Assembly (NCBI GenBank): GCA_034505955.1
Contig: JAPDQK010000011.1
Span: forward strand, 57,620 to 121,619
DNA length: 64,000 nt
Direction of reading: 5' to 3'
Origin: Zhuqueibacter pondensis
Lineage (GTDB): Bacteria; Zhuqueibacterota; Zhuqueibacteria; Zhuqueibacterales; Zhuqueibacteraceae
Below are positions 17,949 through 26,628 of this stretch, piece by piece. Under the pieces are notes generated by a model that ran no database searches, was not told the DNA's origin, and saw only the letters and a list, made by a program, of their open reading frames with translations. Position numbers and translations under genes: made by a program. The first letter of the stretch is position 1; every line of letters begins with the position of its first letter.

Positions 17949-19997
17949 ATGCAAATGCGAAAGTTTTTTTTCATTGTCATAGTCTTCTTCATTTCCAACC
18001 AAGGCTTTTCCCAATTCCTGCATGTGGCCGGCAAGGAAATTGTCGATGCTAATGGTAAGCCAATTTTATTGCACGGCATCGGCCTTGGCGGTTGGCTGGT
18101 GCCGGAAGGTTACATGTTGCACATTCCCGGCCGGGGCTCGCCGACTTCCATTCGCAATCTGATTCTGGATTTGCTCGGCGCCACAGATACGGAAATTTTC
18201 TATCAGATTTATCGCGCCAATTACGTCAACGAAAAAGATGTCCGCAAAATAGCGGAATGGGGGTTCAACAGCATTCGCCTGCCGTTTCATTATGAAATTC
18301 TCTCGCCGAAGGATCAACCGGGTGTATTTCTGGAGGAGGGTTTTCTGATTCTCGATTCACTGATCACCTGGAGCAAGCGCTGCGGCATGTACGTCATTCT
18401 CGACATGCACTGCGCGCCCGGTGGCCAAAATGCCGATAATATCAGCGACAGTGACGGCGAAGCCAGGCTGTGGACCGTGCCTGCCAATCAGGATCGCACT
18501 GTCGAAATTTGGAAAAAGATTGCCGAGCGCTATGCCAATGAGCCGTGGGTTGCCGGATATGATTTGCTCAATGAGCCAGTCATGCCAAGCGGCTTTTCCA
18601 ATCTTGATCTGAGAAACCTTTATCGCCGCATCGCGCTGGCGATTCGGGAAGTGGATGCCAATCATATCATTTTTGTTGAAGGCAGTGTGTACGCCACCAA
18701 TTTCAGCGATCTGGCCCCGCCGCTGCTTTATGGCACCAACGTCGCTTATAGCTTTCATAAATATTGGAATGAGACCTCGCAGGCAACGATTCAAGATTAT
18801 CTGAATCTGCGCCAGAATTGGAATGTTCCTCTCTGGATGGGCGAATCGGGAGAAAATTCCAATCCGTGGTTTTATGAGACGATAAAACTTTTGGAAGCGA
18901 ATAACATAGGCTGGTGCTGGTGGACGCACAAAAAGATTCAAACCATTACCAGTCCACTTTCCTCGCCGATTACACCGGATTATCAACGCGTACTGGATTA
19001 TTGGAACGGTACAGCCACCAAACCGGCGCAGACTTTTGCCCGCAATGCTCTCTTCGGCATGGCCGCGAATCTGGCAATTGAAAAATGCGAGCTGCACCCC
19101 GACGTTTTGCATGCACTGCTCGATCCGGAATTCAACAGTCGTCTCAAACCATTTACGCCCCGCGAAATTCCCGGCACCATCAATTGCAGCGACTATGATT
19201 TCGGCAACGCCGGTCTTGCCTATTATGATCAGGATTACAAAAGAGTCCGTTGGGATGTTTTCCAACCTTGGAATAGCGGCAGCGAGTTTCGCAACGACGG
19301 CGTCGATCTCGAAAAGAGCAATGACGTGCAAGGCGCCAGGTACAGTGTCGGCTGGATTGTCACCGGGGAATGGTTGAAGTATACGGTTACCGTCAAAACT
19401 GCGGGCATTTACGATGTCGTCTTTCGCGTCGCCAGTCTTTCAGGTGGAGGAGTTCTCAAACTTGTGCGCAACGGCCAGGAATTGACACCCAATTTATCCG
19501 TTCCTCGTACCAATGGCTGGTATACTTGGACATCTTTGCAAGCAACCAATGTCGTTCTACCCGCCGGTGAGCAGGTTTTAACCCTGCAATTTGTGAAAGA
19601 GGGTTTCAACATCAATCAAATCAAATTCATTTTGAAAACGGCAACACCAGTCGATGAAACGCCCCACGGCACAGTTATCAAAAAATTTATGCTGCACCAA
19701 AACTATCCCAATCCCCTCTGCCCCACTCAACGAGGAGGAAAATACCAATCGGGACATTCTGCCGAAACCACGATCAGTTATTCACTACCGGTTGCGACCC
19801 AGGTTGTTTTAAAAATTTATAATCTGTATGGTCAGGAAGTCAAAACCCTGGTCAACAGTCATCAGCACCCGGGTCTGCATTCGATCAACTGGGATGGCAG
19901 GGATCAATTTGGCAGAAAAGTGGGCGCTGGTGTTTACATTTACGCCATGCAGGCCGACAGGGAAAAGTTCATGCGAAAATTGACGGTGCTGCAATAG
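17949..19997 (+). CDS. GH5 glucanase with CBM6 and T9SS sorting domain
   Basis: 682 residues with a signal peptide MRKFFFIVIVFFISNQGFS-Q. Residues ~22-345 are GH5 (LLHGIGLGGWLVPEGYM, FNSIRLPFHYE, VILDMHCAPGGQ, acid/base E209 in LLNEPV, SFHKYWNE, nucleophile E299 in WMGES, WCWWTHKK). The GGWLVPEG opening recalls exo-beta-1,3-glucanase-like GH5 members. Residues ~400-550 are a CBM6-like jelly roll (NCSDYDFG...YDQD, GEWLKYTVTV, NGWYTWTSLQ). The last ~95 residues are a T9SS sorting domain, interrupted after NYPNP by a ~17-residue insertion (LCPTQRGGKYQSGHSAE). An in-frame ATG two codons downstream could be the true start. Confidence 0.9.
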   Translation: MQMRKFFFIVIVFFISNQGFSQFLHVAGKEIVDANGKPILLHGIGLGGWLVPEGYMLHIPGRGSPTSIRNLILDLLGATDTEIFYQIYRANYVNEKDVRKIAEWGFNSIRLPFHYEILSPKDQPGVFLEEGFLILDSLITWSKRCGMYVILDMHCAPGGQNADNISDSDGEARLWTVPANQDRTVEIWKKIAERYANEPWVAGYDLLNEPVMPSGFSNLDLRNLYRRIALAIREVDANHIIFVEGSVYATNFSDLAPPLLYGTNVAYSFHKYWNETSQATIQDYLNLRQNWNVPLWMGESGENSNPWFYETIKLLEANNIGWCWWTHKKIQTITSPLSSPITPDYQRVLDYWNGTATKPAQTFARNALFGMAANLAIEKCELHPDVLHALLDPEFNSRLKPFTPREIPGTINCSDYDFGNAGLAYYDQDYKRVRWDVFQPWNSGSEFRNDGVDLEKSNDVQGARYSVGWIVTGEWLKYTVTVKTAGIYDVVFRVASLSGGGVLKLVRNGQELTPNLSVPRTNGWYTWTSLQATNVVLPAGEQVLTLQFVKEGFNINQIKFILKTATPVDETPHGTVIKKFMLHQNYPNPLCPTQRGGKYQSGHSAETTISYSLPVATQVVLKIYNLYGQEVKTLVNSHQHPGLHSINWDGRDQFGRKVGAGVYIYAMQADREKFMRKLTVLQ

Positions 19998-20093
19998 ACA
20001 ACCGAAATCAATAAAAGCAAAACCATTACGGGCAAAACTATTCATCATCGGGCAAATGTTCTCACAGGCATAACCCTCAAAACTAAACGATCA

Positions 20094-21614
20094 ATGTTGG
20101 GACGTTTATTCTGCAAATTCTATCTCGTCATCATTGCCGCTCTCATCGGCATGCTCCTTTTGCACTGCGGCAAAAAGGAGGATTTGGCCGGTCAGGAAAC
20201 GATCATTGCCCGCATCGGCGATAAAACCATTTCTCAGAACGAATTCATTCGCCGTGCCGAATATACGATCCGTCCCGTCTATTGTCGCGGCGACGATTAT
20301 ATTCACAAAAAAATTGTGCTCAATTCTCTGGTGGCCGAGAAGCTGCTGGCGCTGGAGGCCGGGGAGGACAATGAGTTGCTGCAAAACGAAGAGTGGCAAT
20401 TGTATCTGCGGGGCCGCAAAGAGCAGGCCATGCGGCAATGGCTGTATTACCAAGAAGGCTATAAAAAAGTCGTTTTGGATACCGCCGAAGTGAAAAAGTT
20501 CTACCAGCTTGCCGGCAGGAAATATAGAATTGCTTACTATACCATAAAAAATGACACGATCGCAGCGCTTGTTGCCAGGGAACTTCACGAGCAAGGCCGG
20601 ACCTTTGAGGAAGTTTATGGTAAAACCGGATCATTGGAGGGAATCCCGCAGCGCGAAGTCGCGTGGAATTCTCCGGAACATGAGGTCATTCATACCGCCA
20701 TGTTTTCGGACGTTCTGCAGAAAGACCAGGTTCTCGGCCCGTTGAAAATCGAAGACAATTATCATGTCGTAATTAAAGTTTTGGGTTGGACCGAAGAACT
20801 GGCCATTACCGACACCCAGATACAAAAACGCTGGCGCGACGTTTCCGAAGGATTGACCGAACAAAAGGCCGAAGCGATATTTGAGAAATACGTCTTGAAG
20901 GTCATGCGCGGGAAGAAAATCGAATTCAATCCCTCCACTTTCCGGAGGGTGGTCAATATCGTCGGGCCGTTCTACCTGAGATCATTTGCCGAAAAGGAAG
21001 CCGCCTTGAAACAGCAACTCTGGAACCAGCAGGATCAGGAAAATATTTTGAACCGTGCAGGAAAAGATTTCGAGGCGGTTTTGGATGAGCCGTTCTTTCG
21101 CATTGATGGTAAAATCTGGAGCGTGCGGGACTTCGAGCGCGAAGTCAAGATTCACCCCCTGGTTTTCAGAAAAAAAAGAGTCACCAAGGGCGATTTTGCC
21201 GAGCAGTTCAAGCTGGCAGTGGTGGACATGGTGCGGGACCGCTACCTGGCTGAGGAGGCTTACAAGAAGGGGTATGATCGCGTCGAGGTGGTCCGGCGAA
21301 ACGTGGAAATGTGGAAGGACAATCTGCTTTTCCTCTATCAGCTCAACAAGCACCTGAAAGCCATCGGCAAACAGGAAGACTTTGGCAAAGAGTACATGAA
21401 AATCATCGAAACCGACCTGAATCCTTATGTCGACCGCCTGCAGGCAAAATATGCCAACAAGATCGAGATCAACACCGATGCTTTTGAAAAAATCAAGTTG
21501 ACCCGCATCGATATGATGGTCATTCAACAGAATGTTCCCTTCCCGATAGTCGTGCCGGGTTTCCCGGTGATTACAACCGATCATCAGCTTGATTACGGTC
21601 GAAAAATGAAATAA
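20094..21614 (+). CDS. SurA/PrsA-like peptidyl-prolyl isomerase family lipoprotein
   Basis: 506 residues. The hydrophobic start with a cysteine (LIGMLLLHC-GKKED) suggests a lipoprotein. The N-terminal part matches SurA_N-type chaperones (IARIGDKTISQNEFIRRAEYTIRP, LVAEKLLALEA). The middle, ~135-225, resembles a rotamase-like region (KYRIAYYTIKND...GPLKIEDNYHVVIKVLGW), but the classical parvulin motifs are not obvious, so isomerase activity is uncertain. A helical chaperone-like second half follows. It sits between GH5 and GH3 genes, 96 bases after the former and 35 before the latter, so it may be a periplasmic chaperone for the locus barrels and secreted enzymes. Confidence 0.75.
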   Translation: MLGRLFCKFYLVIIAALIGMLLLHCGKKEDLAGQETIIARIGDKTISQNEFIRRAEYTIRPVYCRGDDYIHKKIVLNSLVAEKLLALEAGEDNELLQNEEWQLYLRGRKEQAMRQWLYYQEGYKKVVLDTAEVKKFYQLAGRKYRIAYYTIKNDTIAALVARELHEQGRTFEEVYGKTGSLEGIPQREVAWNSPEHEVIHTAMFSDVLQKDQVLGPLKIEDNYHVVIKVLGWTEELAITDTQIQKRWRDVSEGLTEQKAEAIFEKYVLKVMRGKKIEFNPSTFRRVVNIVGPFYLRSFAEKEAALKQQLWNQQDQENILNRAGKDFEAVLDEPFFRIDGKIWSVRDFEREVKIHPLVFRKKRVTKGDFAEQFKLAVVDMVRDRYLAEEAYKKGYDRVEVVRRNVEMWKDNLLFLYQLNKHLKAIGKQEDFGKEYMKIIETDLNPYVDRLQAKYANKIEINTDAFEKIKLTRIDMMVIQQNVPFPIVVPGFPVITTDHQLDYGRKMK

Positions 21615-21649
21615 TGTCCTGAAAGGTGAAATAATTCCCAAGGCGAATT

Positions 21650-23992
21650 ATGCGAAACTCTCTCGCTGGTATGCAAATCGTCAAGAAATCAAAGCTCCTG
21701 CTGATTGGTGTGCTTGTACTCGCCACGCACGCCTCGGCGCCTTCACAGAATCTGACCCAATTCGATGCTACATCAAATCCTCTTTCCACGCCGGTTGAGA
21801 GCAAAATCGACTCGCTGCTGGCGCTGATGACACTTGAAGAAAAAGCCGGACAATTGACCCAATTTAGCCGTGATTGGTGGTCAAACGCCAACCGAACCGG
21901 CATCATCAAAGATGAGCACCGCCCTTTGCTCAAGCAGGGGAGGATCGGCTCGTTCTTGAATGTGTACGGTTCCGAGGTGACGAAAGAAATCCAGAGAATG
22001 GCAGTTGAAGAATCACGATTGCACATTCCCCTGCTCTTCGGCTTCGACGTGATTCACGGTTTTAGAACCACGTTTCCGATTCCGTTGGCGGAGGCGGCAA
22101 GCTGGGACCCGGCGGCTGTCGAACAGTCCGCACGCGTTGCTGCCACCGAGGCGGCGGCTGCCGGCGTGCACTGGACTTTCGCACCAATGGTGGATATTGC
22201 GCGTGACCCGCGATGGGGACGAATCGCCGAAGGTTCCGGCGAAGATCCGTATCTGGGTTCCGTGATGGCAGCCGCGCGTGTGCGGGGATTCCAGGGACAT
22301 GATTTCTCCGGAAATAACTCGATATTGGCGTGCGCCAAACATTTTGCGGCGTATGGCGGAGCAGAAGGAGGGAGGGATTATAACACCGTTGACATGTCCG
22401 AACGAACCTTGAGAGAAATCTATCTGGCTCCCTTCAAAGCTGCGGTTGACGCCGGAGCGGCAACCCTGATGAGCTCCTTCAATGAAATTTCAGGAATTCC
22501 CAGTTCGGCGAATCGATGGTTGTTGAGCGACCTGTTGCGTCACGAGTGGGGTTTCAACGGTTTTGTGGTCAGCGATTGGAATTCGATTGGGGAATTGCAC
22601 ACGCACGGCCTTGCCGCCACACCCCCCGAAGCCGGTATGTTGGCGTTGACAGCCGGCGTTGACATGGATATGGAAGGTTCTGTTTATGTCCATCATCTCC
22701 CGCAACTGGTGAGAGAAGGCAAACTTTCCGAGAGCACTCTCAACCAAGCCGTCCGTCGCGTTTTACGTGCGAAATTTCAATTCGGACTTTTTGATGATCC
22801 CTACAAATATTGCAATCCGGAATTGGAACGCAGCGTCACACTGAGCGCCACACATCTGGAGGCTGCGCGCGCAATGGCGCAAAAATCCATCGTGTTATTG
22901 AAAAACGAAAAGAATCTGCTTCCACTCAAGAAAGACCTGCGTCAAGTGGCAGTCATTGGCCCGCTGGCAGATGATCAAAAGGATCCACTTGGGCCATGGG
23001 CGGCAGTTGGACGGCCGAGCGATGTGGTCACCGTGCTGGCAGGAATCAAAAAATTGGTTTCACCACAGACCAAAGTCCTGTACGCGAAAGGCTGTGAGAT
23101 TGAGGGAGGCACAACCAACGGTTTTGCAGATGCGATTGCCATCGCCCGAAAATCCGAAGTGGCGATTGTAGTTGTTGGAGAAGCCGCCGAGATGAGTGGA
23201 GAAGCTGCCTGCCGCTCCTCACTCGATCTTCCAGGCCATCAGGAAGCGCTGGTCAAAGCCATTCATGCGACCGGCAAACCGGTTGTGGTGGTGCTGATGA
23301 ATGGCCGCCCGCTTTCCATTCCGTGGATTGCCAACAACATCCCGGCCATACTCGAAACCTGGTTCCTCGGCGTGCAAACCGGAAACGCAATTGCCGATGT
23401 GTTGTTTGGCGATTACAATCCGGGTGGCAAGCTCCCCGCCACTTTCCCGCGCACGGTTGGACAGATTCCCATTTACTATAATCACAAAAATACCGGCCGG
23501 CCCGGTGTCGATGGGCAACCTTATAATTCGCGGTATTTGGATGTGCCGGTCGCGCCGCTGTATCCGTTTGGCTACGGATTGAGTTATACCAAATTCGAGT
23601 ACAGCGATCTCCAACTCAGTGCGCAAAGCATCAGTCCGAACGACAGTCTCAAAATTAGCATCACCGTGAAAAATACCGGCAGCCGTGCCGGTGATGAAGT
23701 GGTGCAGCTTTACATTCGCGATGAATATGCCAGCGTCACGCGGCCTGTGAAAGAGCTTAAAGGATTCAGACGGATCACTCTCATACCTGGAGAAGGCAAA
23801 AAGGTTGAATTCACTCTTGCGCCGGAACAATTGGCGTTTTATGACCGCGACATGCAGTTGGTTGTGGAGCCCGGCACGTTCAAAGTTTACGTCGGCACCA
23901 ACTCAGTCGAGGTGCAAGAAGCCGGCTTTACCGTAGTTGGAGAAAAGAAGGTATTCGCACCCGGGATGTCACAACGGCAAAACCGTGATTAG
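21650..23992 (+). CDS. bglX: GH3 beta-glucosidase (BglX-like)
   Basis: 780 residues with AAGG six bases before the ATG. A signal peptide runs to ~A31 (LLLIGVLVLATHASAPSQ). GH3 N-domain: MTLEEKAGQLTQ, HIPLLFGFDVIHGFRTTFPIPLAEAASWDP, APMVDIARDPRWGRIAEGSGEDPYL, CAKHFAAYG, GFVVSDWNS with nucleophile D309. GH3 C-domain: ARAMAQKSIVLLKNEKNLLPL, VVGEAAEMSGEAACRSSLDLPGHQ, NPGGKLPATFPRTVGQIPIYYNHKNTGRP. The fibronectin-like domain (KNTGSRAGDEVVQLYIRD) ends the protein, as in BglX. Expected role: periplasmic cleavage of beta-linked oligosaccharides to glucose, the last step of the locus. No T9SS domain, consistent with a periplasmic location. Confidence 0.94.
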   Translation: MRNSLAGMQIVKKSKLLLIGVLVLATHASAPSQNLTQFDATSNPLSTPVESKIDSLLALMTLEEKAGQLTQFSRDWWSNANRTGIIKDEHRPLLKQGRIGSFLNVYGSEVTKEIQRMAVEESRLHIPLLFGFDVIHGFRTTFPIPLAEAASWDPAAVEQSARVAATEAAAAGVHWTFAPMVDIARDPRWGRIAEGSGEDPYLGSVMAAARVRGFQGHDFSGNNSILACAKHFAAYGGAEGGRDYNTVDMSERTLREIYLAPFKAAVDAGAATLMSSFNEISGIPSSANRWLLSDLLRHEWGFNGFVVSDWNSIGELHTHGLAATPPEAGMLALTAGVDMDMEGSVYVHHLPQLVREGKLSESTLNQAVRRVLRAKFQFGLFDDPYKYCNPELERSVTLSATHLEAARAMAQKSIVLLKNEKNLLPLKKDLRQVAVIGPLADDQKDPLGPWAAVGRPSDVVTVLAGIKKLVSPQTKVLYAKGCEIEGGTTNGFADAIAIARKSEVAIVVVGEAAEMSGEAACRSSLDLPGHQEALVKAIHATGKPVVVVLMNGRPLSIPWIANNIPAILETWFLGVQTGNAIADVLFGDYNPGGKLPATFPRTVGQIPIYYNHKNTGRPGVDGQPYNSRYLDVPVAPLYPFGYGLSYTKFEYSDLQLSAQSISPNDSLKISITVKNTGSRAGDEVVQLYIRDEYASVTRPVKELKGFRRITLIPGEGKKVEFTLAPEQLAFYDRDMQLVVEPGTFKVYVGTNSVEVQEAGFTVVGEKKVFAPGMSQRQNRD

Positions 23993-24408
23993 TTATTTAG
24001 AGAAAATCCCAGCACGCGGGAATTTGTTTCTATAGTATTACTCTCGAAAAACTATCACGATCGCAAAGATTTTGTAGCGCAAGCTTCCCTACGGGCGTAG
24101 CCCATGGGCTACGCCCGTAGGGAAGTCTGCGTTACGAAATACTTGGAGAAGAAAAATCGATGGGGTTGCCTGGGAGATTTTCAGCCAACCAAATCGTGAA
24201 AATCTATTTCACACGGAAAAAACATCAGAACCTGCGAAATGGCGCCAGCGCGACCTCCAGAGTTTCATGAAACAAGGAATTTGCCGCTACTCGGCCGAAA
24301 TTTCTTCACGAAGTTCTTGAGGACAATCGTTGGCTGAGACCCGGCCATGTTCAATGAATTTCTTTCGGGAATAGAATCAGTTTTCGGTTCAAGGCAATTC
24401 AAATGGAT
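23993..24408. other. Intergenic gap between convergent gene blocks
   Basis: 416 bases between the end of the + strand glucan locus and the - strand DUF362 gene. Its main feature is the long palindromic element at 24071-24139, which could stop transcription from both sides. Nothing else was recognised in the remainder. Confidence 0.6.
24071..24139. repeat. Long palindrome with CCTACGGGCGTAG arms
   Basis: A perfect 42-base palindrome (24084-24125) with arms CTTCCCTACGGGCGTAGCCC, extended by imperfect outer arms TTTGTAGCGCA and TGCGTTACGAAA. It shares its core with the TGTCAT-ended repeats, but its ends match those of the element at 56767-56850, so it is a second repeat type. Confidence 0.8.
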
Positions 24409-25302
24409 TCAAATCAATAAACCATCTTTCCAACCGATAGTAACCAAATCGATTTTTTCAGGATCCGCAGTACCCAGGTGATGGCGGGTGTCCGCCAGAA
24501 AAATGTGCTTGGGTGGGGGATTTAGAGGCCGGGCCTCGCCAAAATACTCCTTGCGTTTCGCCAGAAGAATGCGAACTCCAGTGGAGTCCACAGCAACCGG
24601 ATCAAATCCAACCAGCAGCCCTTTATAGGCCCAGGTGTATTGGGAGCTGAAATGATGGGGGCCAACGCCATGGAACAGGGGAGTAAAAAGCACCAAAATA
24701 TTGAGACGGGTTTTACCTTCGACCAACGGGAGTTTCCAAATTGCCGCCAGGTCTGCGCAGGAGTCGGGGTGATAGGCGCTGGGATCTTTTACGAACATGA
24801 TGTAGTTTTTGAGCAAGCTTCCCACGCCCGACCAATGGTGGGTCCTCAGAGGTCTGACATTGATAAGCGCCGTGGCGTTGAGAAATATGGAATCCTCCAG
24901 CAAGCCACGATCGCGAATTCCGATATTCTTTTCCGGCACACCGGCGTCCATGACCCTGTTTTTGATCGCCATCTCCAGTTCCGGCGGCGTGGGCAGAAAA
25001 TGCCACACATTGGATTTGATACCCACGATATCAGTGGGTTTGATGAGCCGTTTCCAGGCACGAACCGGATCACTCTCATTCAGAAGGGCGGTAACCGCCT
25101 CGTCCAGCATCTGCCGAACAAACCTCTCTCTGGGTCTGTTGAGATCATCCAGCACCTCCTGGTTTCGGATCAGGACCACCTTCGTCTTCTTTGTCGATTG
25201 CGCAAGAACTGCCGGCGGAGCGCTTAAATACAAGGCGCCGGCAAGGGCAGCGGAGGTGGCATCCTTTAGAAACTCTCTTCTCGTGAGGACCTGGTTTTTC
25301 AT
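24409..25302 (-). CDS. DUF362 domain protein with Tat signal
   Basis: 297 residues. The start carries a twin-arginine signal (LTRREFLKDATSAALAGALYLSAPP), so the folded protein is exported. The body matches the DUF362 family (KPTDIVGIKSNVW, VMDAGVPEKNIGIRDRG, INVRPLRTHHWSGVGSLLKNYIMFV, LLVGFDPVAVDSTGVRIL). Some DUF362 proteins carry ferredoxin clusters, but no CxxCxxC is visible here. The start overlaps the upstream DUF6599 gene by four bases, so the two are translationally coupled. The molecular function of the family is not established. Confidence 0.85.
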   Translation of the reverse strand: MKNQVLTRREFLKDATSAALAGALYLSAPPAVLAQSTKKTKVVLIRNQEVLDDLNRPRERFVRQMLDEAVTALLNESDPVRAWKRLIKPTDIVGIKSNVWHFLPTPPELEMAIKNRVMDAGVPEKNIGIRDRGLLEDSIFLNATALINVRPLRTHHWSGVGSLLKNYIMFVKDPSAYHPDSCADLAAIWKLPLVEGKTRLNILVLFTPLFHGVGPHHFSSQYTWAYKGLLVGFDPVAVDSTGVRILLAKRKEYFGEARPLNPPPKHIFLADTRHHLGTADPEKIDLVTIGWKDGLLI

Positions 25303-26231
25303 TTTCCCTTCTCCGTCTGTTCCAGTTTTTCGTTCATTTTGTTTTGGACCGCCTCGATTAAATGTAATGCCGTATCAGCCGCAGGAGCGTTGAAAACAAT
25401 GATGAGAAGTTTCCCGGTCAAATGGCACGCCGTCCATGTGCCATCTTCAATCCGCACCACCCGTTCCTTGGCAAGCTCCGGTAAATAGTGCCTTGCAAAA
25501 TCATGATAGGCAAGTTCTGCGTTCTTATCCGTCTGGTATTGCACCAGGAGCAGAATATGCCGTCTTCCCTGGGCATCATATTTTGCCAGCAGCGCCTCCG
25601 TTTTTTCATCAATGTGAAGAATATTTTGATCTGCCACAAAGTAGTGAGAGTTCAGCCAGATGTAATGGTGAAAGTAGCGAATGCTTTCTTCAACCAGTGA
25701 TTGCGGAGGAAGAAGAGTCAGGATTTCGGGCAGCGGCCCTTCCTGCGCAATATTCGCATCAATTACTCTGGCAAGGTTGAAAACAGCGTTTTTCGATTCA
25801 GCAGTTACGGGGCTGGCGAGGATGGAGACAAAATAATGGTCCTTCCAAAACAGCAGCAACCCATCGGCATATTGGGATCCCTGGCCAAAAGTTTTGTCAA
25901 CTGTTTCTCGATTATGGGAAAACACGCCGAAGGCATTCCGGGAGCTTTCCATGTCAAAGAGGTCCGCCACAATATCGGGTTGCCCGGGTTTTGCATAATT
26001 CCGGCTGAGAGCTTTTTTGAATCCGTAAGAGAGATAAAGCTCCGCCCCGCCATCGATGTAATCATGCAGATTTTTATGATTATAAGTTCGGTCCTTTGAG
26101 GCAACTTTCCAGCCGTCTACGAAGTCGGGCAATAGAACAGCAAGATCGGACTTGCCTTGCTCCATCGTACACGCTCCAAAAATTAAAGACACAAGAAAAA
26201 ATTTTCCAAGGCTATGTTTGAAAATTTTCAT
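25299..26231 (-). CDS. DUF6599-family lipoprotein
   Basis: 310 residues from ATG 26231, chosen because it begins a lipoprotein signal (MKIFKHSLGKFFLVSLIFGAC); an upstream in-frame start at 26267 would hide it. Recognisable family features are VDGWKVASKDRTYNHKNLHDYIDGGAELYLSYGFKK, DLFDMESSRNAFGVFSHNRE and WKDHYFVSILA. The function of the family is unknown. It precedes and overlaps the Tat-exported DUF362 gene, and this pairing suggests a shared periplasmic role. Confidence 0.82.
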   Translation of the reverse strand: MKIFKHSLGKFFLVSLIFGACTMEQGKSDLAVLLPDFVDGWKVASKDRTYNHKNLHDYIDGGAELYLSYGFKKALSRNYAKPGQPDIVADLFDMESSRNAFGVFSHNRETVDKTFGQGSQYADGLLLFWKDHYFVSILASPVTAESKNAVFNLARVIDANIAQEGPLPEILTLLPPQSLVEESIRYFHHYIWLNSHYFVADQNILHIDEKTEALLAKYDAQGRRHILLLVQYQTDKNAELAYHDFARHYLPELAKERVVRIEDGTWTACHLTGKLLIIVFNAPAADTALHLIEAVQNKMNEKLEQTEKGK

Positions 26232-26628
26232 GGCGATTCGCAATTCAGGTATCAAGGAGTGAGACAACGATTGGCCTTTCGTCTCAAATGGATGTATGCC
26301 TGGTCTGCATGATAACTCATCCTGCAGAGTTTATCGACCTGTCTTCGCCCATGGATGGTCGCGCATCGAGATTGACCCAAAACTACAAAACTTTTTTGTA
26401 AAAATCAAGTGTGGAAGGATTTAAATAGACGGCTGGAAAGATGTTTGGAAATGTCTGTCGGACGGCGTGCAGAAAGGCAAAATCCACTTGGCGGAGAGAT
26501 TATCCCAAAGTCACGCCAGGGAGAGCAGGCCGGGCGGCATCCCCTCTTTTGATGGCTTGTCGCTACAAATTCGAAATTTATCAATAAGATGCTCTGCTGC
26601 CGTTCGGCCCTTGGAAAGAATTATTAAG
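26232..26628. other. Intergenic region upstream of the DUF6599/DUF362 pair
   Basis: 397 bases. A plus-strand frame of 84 codons starting at 26467 runs into the neighbouring gene, but it has no ribosome binding site and no recognisable motif, so I do not call it. The promoter of the DUF6599 operon should be here; no clear -35/-10 was identified. Confidence 0.5.

Noticed and set aside
18357..19331. 324-codon antisense frame inside the GH5-CBM6 gene
   Set aside because: Shadow frame; the + strand has catalytic motifs and a sorting domain.
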